From PFJX01 sp031426815 (lineage in GTDB: Bacteria; Pseudomonadota; Gammaproteobacteria; Burkholderiales; Thiobacillaceae): a DNA stretch of 64,000 nucleotides. Below the pieces are notes generated by a model, which was given only the letters and a program-made list of their open reading frames with translations, was not told the DNA's origin and searched no databases. The DNA is taken from positions 1 to 64,000 of the forward strand of contig JASJPG010000014.1 of NCBI GenBank assembly GCA_031426815.1. Reading direction: 5' to 3'. Position numbers and translations under genes: made by a program. Shown piece after piece: positions 20,807 through 27,497 of the stretch (position 1 is the stretch's first letter; every line of letters begins with the position of its first letter).

Positions 20807-22336
20807 ATGACCCTTCGCCATGCGTTCTCGCCTTCGGAGATCGACGCCGAACTGGACCGGGCCAGACGTCTCGCCCTGAGCAATTGCACAGCGGAGGCGA
20901 TTGCGCGCTATCAACAGGTGCTGACGCGTGATCCCGCGAATCTCGCTGCCGCGATAGGCGCACATCTGACGCTGCCCTTGATATACGACTCGCCAGCAGC
21001 GGTTCAGGCGGCACGCGAGCGCGTCGAATCCGGACTACGCGTCTTGCTGGACGAACGCCCCCGATTTCTGCGCATGGCATCGCAACGTTGCCTTGATCAC
21101 CTGTTGCAGGTGAATTTTTTCCTGGCCTATCAGGGTCGCAACGACCTGTTATTTCAAAGTCGCTACGGCGATTTTGTCGCGAGCCTGATCGACGCGCATC
21201 TCCCCGCGCTGACCCGAATGCTGCCGCAACAGGATGTGCAGGGCCGGCGCATCCGGGTCGGTTTCGCATCAGGTTATTTCCGCCAGTGCACGGTCGGCGG
21301 CTATTTCCGGCGCTGGATCAGCCGACTCGACCGGACCCGTTTCGAAACGTTCGTTTTCCATAACAGCCCACGGCGGGATGCAGTGACCCGCGACATTGCC
21401 GCGCACGTCGATCATTTCATCGATCTAGCCGCACCCGATTTCGGGTCGCTCGATGCCTGCGGCGAACGCATCCTGGCGGAAAAACTGGACATCCTGATTT
21501 ACCCGGAGCTCGGCATGGATGCGCACACCTTCCTGCTCGCTTCGCTACGTCTGGCACCAGTGCAGTGCGCCGGCTGGGGACATCCGGTGACTTCCGGCCT
21601 GGCCAGCATCGACTATTTCCTGTCCAGTAGCGCCGCCGAACCGTCCGACGCTGACCAGCATTACCGGGAAAGTCTGGTCTTGCTCGATGGACTCGGCGTG
21701 TCGTACCCGCGGCCGCTCTGCCCAAATTCGAAGCGTCGCCGCGATTTCGGTCTGCCCGAATCGAAGACGCTTTACCTGTGTCCGCAATCGCTGTTCAAAC
21801 TGCATCCCGACTTCGATCCGCTGCTGGCCGGCGTACTCGCCCATGACGCCGACGGCGTTCTGGTGCTGTTCGAAGCGGATAGCCCGGCGTTGACCCGGTG
21901 TTTTCTTGAGCGGGTGGCGAGCGTATTGGTGCGTTTTGCGCTGGATATTCATCAAAGAGTCGTCGTGCTGCCCTATCTGCGCCATCCCGATTACCTCGAA
22001 GTCAACCGGCTTTGCGACGTCATGCTCGATCCGCCGCACTGGTCGGGCGGCAATACCGCGCTCGATGCGCTGGCGTGCGGACTGCCGCTGGTCACCTTCG
22101 AGGGTTGCTTCATGCGCGGCAGGCAAAGCGCCGCGATGTTGAGACAGCTGGATCTTGCGCAACTCATTGCCCGCGATACCGACGACTACCTGCGCATCGC
22201 GCATGCCCTGGCGCATGACAGCGTCTGGCGCGACGAGGTGCGCGCGCAATTGCGCGCACGGGTGGATGAACTGTTCGATCAGGATGCCGCTATCGCATCG
22301 CTGGAAAACTTTCTGGTGCAGGCCGCGCATGGCTGA
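20807..22336 (+). CDS. GT41/OGT-like protein glycosyltransferase
   Basis: 509 residues. The N-terminal ~120 residues are helical and TPR-like (NCTAEAIARYQQVLTRDPAN). The rest matches the O-GlcNAc-transferase-like C-terminal domain: RRIRVGFASGYF opening the first Rossmann half, AGWGHPVTSGLASIDYFLSS around residue 255, CPQSLFKLHP around 325 with the nucleotide-sugar-binding Lys, and HWSGGNTALDALACGLPLV around 412. Relatives include eukaryotic OGT and the HMW1C adhesin glucosyltransferase, which modify proteins in the cytoplasm. The His in the GNHP motif of human OGT is not conserved here (FRQCTVGG). It begins a plus-strand cluster and is divergent from the giant surface protein, a natural candidate acceptor; that partnership is inference. 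The donor sugar cannot be told from sequence. Confidence 0.85.
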   Translation: MTLRHAFSPSEIDAELDRARRLALSNCTAEAIARYQQVLTRDPANLAAAIGAHLTLPLIYDSPAAVQAARERVESGLRVLLDERPRFLRMASQRCLDHLLQVNFFLAYQGRNDLLFQSRYGDFVASLIDAHLPALTRMLPQQDVQGRRIRVGFASGYFRQCTVGGYFRRWISRLDRTRFETFVFHNSPRRDAVTRDIAAHVDHFIDLAAPDFGSLDACGERILAEKLDILIYPELGMDAHTFLLASLRLAPVQCAGWGHPVTSGLASIDYFLSSSAAEPSDADQHYRESLVLLDGLGVSYPRPLCPNSKRRRDFGLPESKTLYLCPQSLFKLHPDFDPLLAGVLAHDADGVLVLFEADSPALTRCFLERVASVLVRFALDIHQRVVVLPYLRHPDYLEVNRLCDVMLDPPHWSGGNTALDALACGLPLVTFEGCFMRGRQSAAMLRQLDLAQLIARDTDDYLRIAHALAHDSVWRDEVRAQLRARVDELFDQDAAIASLENFLVQAAHG

Positions 22337-23054
22337 GACCGCCGGAACCGACCAGGTATTGTTCCAGCAGGACACGCCCGGACGGGCGCGGCGTTTTCAG
22401 ATTGAAACCCGCATCGTCGTAGGCCCCGATGGCCGTAAGCGAGTGCATAAGCGCGCCCTGTATGCGGAAGGCAGCGCACATTTGCGTCGCATGGCGGCGA
22501 ATCATCAGATCATGCGCATGCAACAGACGCCGGTTTGCGCCTGCGCCTGCGAACTGCAGGGCGACCAACTCGAATTGGCGTTTGTCGAAGGCGGCAGCCT
22601 CAAACAGCAGCTGGTCCAGGCGCTTCGCCGTGACGACCGACCCGGCCTTGAATCCATGCTCGACACCTATCGCCGCCTGATCACCGCATTCGACCCGTTC
22701 GCAGCAGACCTGTGCGGGCCGGGGCAGCGTGCGGACATCTTCGCCGACACCTGTCCGCAGGCCGAGATCGAAGTGAAGTGCGGCAACATCGACCAAGGCT
22801 TCGATCATCTGATCCTGCACGACGAGCGCTGGCATTTGATCGATTACGAATGGGTGCTTGGCTTTGCCGTGCCGCTCAAATACGTGCTGTACCGCGCGGC
22901 GCAGCTGTTTTTTCAGGAGGTTCCGCCGCAGGTCTCGCCCCGTTTCAGATTGCGCGATATGTGCGCGTTTTATGGCATCGACGCGGCGGAGCGAACCCTC
23001 TACGACCGGATGGAAGCCCGCTTCCAGCATTTTGTTCGGACGGAAACGCCATGA
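22329..23054 (+). CDS. Kinase-fold (LPS-kinase/APH-like) protein
   Basis: 241 residues from ATG 22329, overlapping the previous gene by 8 nt; the frame extends further upstream but would then lie inside the glycosyltransferase gene. The layout suggests a small protein-kinase-like or sugar/LPS-kinase fold: RVHKRALYAEG could supply the beta-3 Lys, LELAFVEGGSL a hinge, and GNIDQGFDHLIL...WHLIDYEW the catalytic Asn and metal-binding Asp. The IDYEW motif with following aromatic and hydrophobic residues recurs in proteins near cell-surface glycosyltransferases. The phosphoryl acceptor is unknown. The usual HxDxxxxN catalytic loop is not obvious, so it could also be non-catalytic. Confidence 0.6.
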   Translation: MAETAGTDQVLFQQDTPGRARRFQIETRIVVGPDGRKRVHKRALYAEGSAHLRRMAANHQIMRMQQTPVCACACELQGDQLELAFVEGGSLKQQLVQALRRDDRPGLESMLDTYRRLITAFDPFAADLCGPGQRADIFADTCPQAEIEVKCGNIDQGFDHLILHDERWHLIDYEWVLGFAVPLKYVLYRAAQLFFQEVPPQVSPRFRLRDMCAFYGIDAAERTLYDRMEARFQHFVRTETP

Positions 23055-23890
23055 AAGTTGAGCCCCATTGCGGACTCGCCACGCCCATCCTCGACTGGTT
23101 CCGCGAACATGCCATCGTGCATACGGCGGAACCTTCTTTCAAACTCAGCCAGGGCCAACTCAGCACGGAGCGCGGACTGTTCGGCTTCAACAAACGCCAG
23201 TTGGGTGCTGAGCCCGATGTGGCTTTGCTGGATTTCAGCGCCCGCCTGGGCATGCCGCCGGAACTGATGGCGCATTACCGGCAGGCGCTGGGTCGGACCG
23301 GGTATGTCGGTTTCGGTTTCGAATGCGACGGTGACACCAGACGCTACAAGGCCTATCTCGATTTTTCCAACCAGATGGCGCTGACCGCCAAAGAACTGCT
23401 CAGCGCAAACGACTCGCAGATTCTGTTTCTGGGCTTCAAGTGGAGCATCACCGGAAGCGGACGCCCGGTGCTGACCGAATATCGCGCATACCCACTGCTG
23501 TCGCGTCGCGGCATGCGCCGCCGCAGCCTCGAACTGCTGGGCACGCTTGGCCCGGCGAAGCAAGTGGTAGAGGCGGCATTCGCGATCTGCGCGCGCGATT
23601 GGGCCAATCGCCCGCTCGATTACATGGAGGCGCGCGAACACGACAATGCACGCGTCTCCTTCGACATCAAGTTTTATTCGACCAGCATGACCCTGTCGGA
23701 CATCCGTCCGGAATTGCTCAATCTGGGCGACCAGCTTGGCATCGCTCAGCCCCTGCAAGACCTGCTGCAAATCCATGCAGATTCGCGTCTTGGCCATCTG
23801 GCCGGCGGTCTGGACCGCACGGGAACGCCCTTTTTGATGGTGTACCATGGCGTGCAAAGACGCGTCACCCCGGCGCCCGCCGCCGGCTGA
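23051..23890 (+). CDS. Unknown protein with recurring K/R-x-Y strands (possible ABBA-type fold)
   Basis: 279 residues, starting in an ATGA overlap with the preceding gene. No signal peptide or membrane segment. I do not recognise a family with certainty. The sequence holds regularly spaced beta-strand-like segments carrying basic-x-Tyr: RYKAYLDF, TEYRAYPLL, DIKFYSTS and, lacking the basic residue, FLMVYHGV. In ABBA-barrel prenyltransferases such K-x-Y strands line the prenyl-diphosphate pocket, and the length fits the small bacterial members (~300 residues). This is only a pattern-level suggestion. The next gene resembles an enzyme that oxidises prenylated adenines. Confidence 0.5.
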   Translation: MKVEPHCGLATPILDWFREHAIVHTAEPSFKLSQGQLSTERGLFGFNKRQLGAEPDVALLDFSARLGMPPELMAHYRQALGRTGYVGFGFECDGDTRRYKAYLDFSNQMALTAKELLSANDSQILFLGFKWSITGSGRPVLTEYRAYPLLSRRGMRRRSLELLGTLGPAKQVVEAAFAICARDWANRPLDYMEAREHDNARVSFDIKFYSTSMTLSDIRPELLNLGDQLGIAQPLQDLLQIHADSRLGHLAGGLDRTGTPFLMVYHGVQRRVTPAPAAG

Positions 23891-23926
23891 TTGCAGCAAA
23901 CCTCCGCGCAACAGCTACTCGCCGCC

Positions 23927-25339
23927 ATGACTACATCTCCAACGAAATCCGCCATCCGCTTCGACCCTGAGCAGGGCGTCTGGTCTGCCATGTCCACGCC
24001 GGACCCCATTGCCTCGATGCCGCAAGATCTGGACGGCACGCTGAGCACCGAACCCGCCGCGCTTGACGCGGTGGCCGACGATTACGGTCATATCGTGCAT
24101 TGCCTGCCGCTCGCCGTGCTACGCCCCGGCTCGGTGGACGATGTCGTCAAGATCATGGCTTACGCATACCAGCACGGCATCCGCATCGCCTGCCGCGGCA
24201 ATGCCTTCAACACCTTCGGCCAAAGCCAGGCGGAAGCGGGCATCGTCATCGACATGAGCGCACTTGACCGCATCCACGCCATGACACCCGAGCATGCCGT
24301 CGTCGATGCCGGCATCACCTGGCGCAAACTGTTGCTGGCAAGCCTGGAACACGGACTTGCACCGGTCGTGCTGACCGACTTTCTCGGTACGACGGTCGGC
24401 GGCACGCTTTCCGTCGGCGGCTTTGGCGGCACGACTTACCTGTATGGCGGGCAGATCGACCATGCCATAGAGCTTCAGGTCGTCACCGGCAAAGGCGAAT
24501 TGATCACCTGTTCGGAAACCGAAAATCGCAGCCTGTTCGATGCCGTCCTGGGCGGACTTGGGCTGTGCGGCATCATCGTTCGCGCCACGCTACGGCTGCA
24601 ACCGGCCAAGGAACAGGCCCGCACCCATCGACTGAACTACCCCGATCTGCACGCCATGCTGCACGATCTGCGCTTGCTCATTCATGCCGAGCGTTTCACC
24701 CACCTGCGTGGCCACTGCGAAGCGATACGCGGCGCCTTCGCTTACTTCATCGAAGCCACCTCGTTCTATTCCCGTCCCGAAGAATTGCCCGCCGATCCCT
24801 ATCAGGGGCTGCGGCATCGAATGGGGGAAGAAGTCGTGCACGACCGCACCTTCTTCGGCTATGCCGACCTCGTCGTCCAGGCCGTCGCCGCGCTGGATGC
24901 CGCCGGCTTTGGCGCCTATCCGCACCCCTGGCTGGACCTGATCGTGCCGGATGCACGCATCGACAGCCTGGCCGAGCAAGTCATCGCCACACTCGACCCG
25001 GTACGCACCCTGCCCGGCTCACCCATCCTGTTTTATCCCATGCGGCGCGCGAAGCTGACCCGCCAATTGCCGCCGATGCCGGACGATGCGTTGTTCTACG
25101 GTTTCGACGTTCTTCGCACCGTACCGCCACATCCCGGTCTGGTGATGAACGCGATGCAGCAAAACCGCCAGTTTCATGAACAAAACCGCGCCATGGGCGG
25201 ACGCCTTTATCCGATCAGCGCCGTCAAACAAAGCCGCAAGGACTGGAAAAAGCACTTCGCCCCACACTGGGACGCGCTCGCATCCGAACGCATCAAGCAT
25301 GATCCCGGCAATCTGTTCGGGCATGCGGTGGGCTTATGA
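23927..25339 (+). CDS. FAD-linked oxidase, cytokinin-dehydrogenase-like, lacking the flavin-linking His
   Basis: 470 residues from ATG 23927; an in-frame TTG at 23891 directly after the previous stop is less likely. A VAO-type FAD domain is clear: HCLPLAVLRPGSVDDVV, then RGNAFNTFGQSQ (90-101), VVDAGITW, LTDFLGTTVGGTLSVGGFGG, and SLFDAVLGGLGLCGIIVRATL. Order and wording closely resemble bacterial and plant cytokinin dehydrogenases, including the Asp of the TDxL motif that acts as catalytic base in the plant enzyme. The RGxGHSxxGQ motif, whose His bonds covalently to FAD, reads R-G-N-A-F-N-T-F-G-Q, with Phe94 in place of His, so any flavin is probably non-covalent. There is no signal peptide. 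The true substrate is unknown; cytokinin-type chemistry is a family-level guess. Confidence 0.8.
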   Translation: MTTSPTKSAIRFDPEQGVWSAMSTPDPIASMPQDLDGTLSTEPAALDAVADDYGHIVHCLPLAVLRPGSVDDVVKIMAYAYQHGIRIACRGNAFNTFGQSQAEAGIVIDMSALDRIHAMTPEHAVVDAGITWRKLLLASLEHGLAPVVLTDFLGTTVGGTLSVGGFGGTTYLYGGQIDHAIELQVVTGKGELITCSETENRSLFDAVLGGLGLCGIIVRATLRLQPAKEQARTHRLNYPDLHAMLHDLRLLIHAERFTHLRGHCEAIRGAFAYFIEATSFYSRPEELPADPYQGLRHRMGEEVVHDRTFFGYADLVVQAVAALDAAGFGAYPHPWLDLIVPDARIDSLAEQVIATLDPVRTLPGSPILFYPMRRAKLTRQLPPMPDDALFYGFDVLRTVPPHPGLVMNAMQQNRQFHEQNRAMGGRLYPISAVKQSRKDWKKHFAPHWDALASERIKHDPGNLFGHAVGL

Positions 25340-25854
25340 ATAGCGTCGACCCGAACAAACCCATCGCCTATGTTCTGGTCGGCCTACCCGGTAGCGGAAA
25401 AAGCACTTGGGCGGCGGCACACCCGGAACGCCTGCCGATTGCATCGACTGACATATTTATCGAAGCCTATGCCGCCGCGAACCAGCTCAGCTACGCCGAA
25501 GCCTTCCGCCAATTCAACGCGCAAGCAAAATTTTTGCTGAAGCAACGCCTGGGCGAGTTGATAGCCGGCAATACCTCGTTCATCTGGGACCAGACCAATA
25601 TCACCGCAAGAAAACGGCGCGCGGTCTACAACAAACTCAGCCCGACGCATCGGGTGATCTTTGTTTGTTTCTGTGTGCCTGTCGAAATCTGCATCGCCCG
25701 CGTCGAAGCCCGCGAGCGTCAGGCTGGCGAGGTCGTGAATCGCAAACTGATCAAGCACTGGTCAGCCCTGCTCACCTTCCCGGAACCGGGCGAACCCGCG
25801 GACGGAATCATCCCCATCATCCATTCATCTTTTGCACATCGACCGGCTACGTGA
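25336..25854 (+). CDS. P-loop kinase of the AAA_33 / polynucleotide-kinase-like group
   Basis: 172 residues, starting in an ATGA overlap with the flavoprotein gene, so probably translationally coupled. Walker A is GLPGSGKST (16-24). IASTDIFIEAYA and FIWDQTNITARKRRA match the substrate-binding and 'DxTN' segments of polynucleotide-kinase-like P-loop kinases, and RVEARERQAGE resembles the lid arginines. Such enzymes phosphorylate small molecules or nucleic-acid ends; the substrate cannot be predicted. This is the last gene of the five-gene cluster, and no clear terminator follows. Confidence 0.8.
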   Translation: MNSVDPNKPIAYVLVGLPGSGKSTWAAAHPERLPIASTDIFIEAYAAANQLSYAEAFRQFNAQAKFLLKQRLGELIAGNTSFIWDQTNITARKRRAVYNKLSPTHRVIFVCFCVPVEICIARVEARERQAGEVVNRKLIKHWSALLTFPEPGEPADGIIPIIHSSFAHRPAT

Positions 25855-26203
25855 CTGAATTTCAGCTTAGTTATTGAGCTTGATCCGGTGTGCCCAATTC
25901 GGGCCCCGGGCACCTCGGTCGAGCTGTTCTGAGGTTTCAAACAAGATTTCGGTTATCCGGAATGCCGCGCCGACTGGCGCCATCTTGAGCAGGTAGCAAT
26001 CCAGCGTAGCCGCTTGCCGCCACGGTAGCGGCACCTCACACCTGCATACAGTCCTGCCTTTACGGCACCGCAGCGATGAATGGGCTTTCTATCGGACGCG
26101 TCCAGCCGCGTTACAGTTTTGAAACCGGATCGCGCCCCGAAATCAAGCCAAAATAATCCGACTTATCATTAATAATCAAATAGTTAAACATGACAACAAA
26201 AGG
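25855..26203. other. Intergenic region, no gene seen
   Basis: About 350 bp without a plausible gene. It has a small GC hairpin (GTGCCC/GGGCAC near 25890-25912) without a T-tract. It becomes AT-rich towards 26150-26195, just upstream of the sigma-54 promoter, where activator sites would be expected. I could not match it to a known riboswitch. Confidence 0.5.
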
Positions 26204-26222
26204 TTGGCACGGATGCTGCTTT
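26204..26222 (+). promoter_or_regulatory. Sigma-54 (RpoN) promoter of the PEP-CTERM gene
   Basis: TTGGCACGGATGCTGCTTT fits the -24/-12 consensus: GG at 26206-26207 and GC at 26218-26219 are separated by exactly 10 bp, within TGGCACG-N4-cTGCTT. It lies ~85 bp upstream of the start codon. A sigma-54 enhancer-binding protein gene is 4 kb away, which fits known sigma-54 control of PEP-CTERM genes. Confidence 0.85.
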
Positions 26223-26305
26223 GTTATGCCTGTCTGGTAAAGACCTTGCGCCTGACAGCAAAAGTTTCAACCCACGTTATCAATTTTAATTAGAGGTGAA
26301 TCAAC

Positions 26306-27151
26306 ATGAAACACGCAAAACTGAAGCCCCTGTTTGTCGCCATCGGCTTGACCTTGGCGCTTGGCAGCAGCGCCGCCAATGCCGCCATTACGTTGTTCTC
26401 CAACACATTGGTCGAGGACGACAACATCGATCGCATGTCCTTCGATGCAAATGGAAACGGCCTGCTGGACGTCGGTGATCGCCTGGAGGCCATTCTGGAT
26501 TTTGCCAATATCGCCTCCATCCCCCCGGGTTCCGCCTATGACCCGACTGAACTGACCGGCTACACCGAGATCGAGGTGACCAGCAAAGTGCTGTTGTTCG
26601 GCACCACCTACCAGATCGGTTATGGCCCGACTGCGGCCTTCGCCGCGACGTATGGTGCAGGTGCGATGATTGCTCTGTTCGACGACTCGGGCGACGACCT
26701 TAACCTCGTGGCCAGTTGCACCAGTGTTGCCGGTTGCCTGGCTGCAGCGACCGATTCGGATAGCGGCGACGTCTGGGCTACCCTGGGAATAGTCGATGCA
26801 GATGACGAATGGTTCTCCATTGGTTCGGACAACATTGGCGGCGCCTCGTTATTGGGTGCGGCAACCAAAGTAGCCACAGTCAACTTCGCGTTGAGCTTCG
26901 TCGAGGACAACACCGGCTACGTATTCGCCGACCAGTCCGTACCTTGCATCATCGGCTTCGCCTGTGCTGGAGACGGCTTGACCAAAGTGATCGGTTCCGC
27001 CGACATTCTGGGCGGAGCCGGTCTCGCCCCCGGTCATGTGCGCAGCGACACCGATGCGACCCTAGCGACCGTACCCGAGCCTGCCACCCTGGGTCTGCTG
27101 GGACTGGGTCTGCTGGGCATGGGCGCCGCACTGCGTCGTCGCAAGATCTGA
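26306..27151 (+). CDS. PEP-CTERM sorted exoprotein
   Basis: 281 residues with a good SD (GAGGTGA). An N-terminal signal peptide (MKHAKLKPLFVAIGLTLALG...NAA) leads into a Gly/Asp/Ala-rich, probably beta-structured domain with few Cys (SCTSVAGC, CIIGFAC). The C-terminus is a textbook PEP-CTERM sorting signal: VPEPATLGLLGLGLLGMG followed by basic ALRRRKI, which exosortase removes at the outer face of the inner membrane in EPS-producing Gram-negatives. The exosortase gene is not in this window. The gene has its own sigma-54 promoter and terminator and is monocistronic. The specific function of the mature protein is unknown. Confidence 0.92.
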   Translation: MKHAKLKPLFVAIGLTLALGSSAANAAITLFSNTLVEDDNIDRMSFDANGNGLLDVGDRLEAILDFANIASIPPGSAYDPTELTGYTEIEVTSKVLLFGTTYQIGYGPTAAFAATYGAGAMIALFDDSGDDLNLVASCTSVAGCLAAATDSDSGDVWATLGIVDADDEWFSIGSDNIGGASLLGAATKVATVNFALSFVEDNTGYVFADQSVPCIIGFACAGDGLTKVIGSADILGGAGLAPGHVRSDTDATLATVPEPATLGLLGLGLLGMGAALRRRKI

Positions 27152-27170
27152 GCCTAAGGCAAGCAAGTTA

Positions 27171-27207
27171 CAAGCCCTGCCTGGCTGGCCAGGCAGGGCT
27201 TGTTTTT
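27171..27207 (+). terminator. Rho-independent terminator of the PEP-CTERM gene
   Basis: A perfect 14-bp stem, CAAGCCCTGCCTGG / CCAGGCAGGGCTTG, with loop CTGG is followed by TTTTTA, starting 20 bp after the stop codon. Confidence 0.93.
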
Positions 27208-27240
27208 ATTCATATCCCGCATCGGTCGCCTGACACCAGC

Positions 27241-27345
27241 GTAGCCCGGATGGAATGCAATGGAATCCGGGGCACTCCATAGGTTGCCGCGCAGATCGCT
27301 GTTCCGCGCTACTCCCCGGATTCCGCTGCGCTGCATCCGGGCTAC
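27241..27345. repeat. Inverted pair of a 32-bp GTAGCCCGGAT...CCGGGG element
   Basis: 27241-27272 and the reverse complement of 27314-27345 are two versions of a 32-bp sequence beginning GTAGCCCGGATG and ending GGAATCCGGGG, facing each other with 41 bp between. A single copy occurs at 41131-41161. This is the style of REP-like intergenic repeats common in betaproteobacterial genomes; the pair can fold into a long hairpin. Confidence 0.8.
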
Positions 27346-27391
27346 GGTTCCCGATCAAGCCCAATAAGCGCAGTTGGCACTAGCACTAGGC

Positions 27392-27415
27392 GTAGGTGCG
27401 AATTTATTCGCACAA
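27392..27415. repeat. GTAGGTGCGAATTTATTCGCAC interspersed repeat
   Basis: A 24-bp element with an internal palindrome (GTGCGAAT...ATTCGCAC), also found at 33441-33499 and 61044-61121. It is intergenic in all three places. Confidence 0.8.
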
Positions 27416-27497
27416 TCCAACAACGTTCGGCCCAATGCGGCGCATCCAGAAAAGTGAATGAATCGGCATCGCCGATAGCTTCATCCAGATTGATTCG

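Noticed and set aside
20501..26166. Shared 12-mer AATCCGACTTAT upstream of the giant gene (20501) and the PEP-CTERM gene (26155)
   Set aside because: Matches of this length between two sites are expected by chance many times in 64 kb; there is no dyad symmetry to support a regulator site.
25855..26203. c-di-GMP (GEMM) riboswitch upstream of the PEP-CTERM gene
   Set aside because: I looked for the conserved receptor sequence (ACGCAAAGCC...GGTAGC...) and did not find it in order; the sigma-54 start would also lie downstream of most of this region.
27361..27390. Second sigma-54-like site (TTGGCACTAGCACTAGG)
   Set aside because: The spacing from GG does not place a GC at +10, and no gene follows in that direction.
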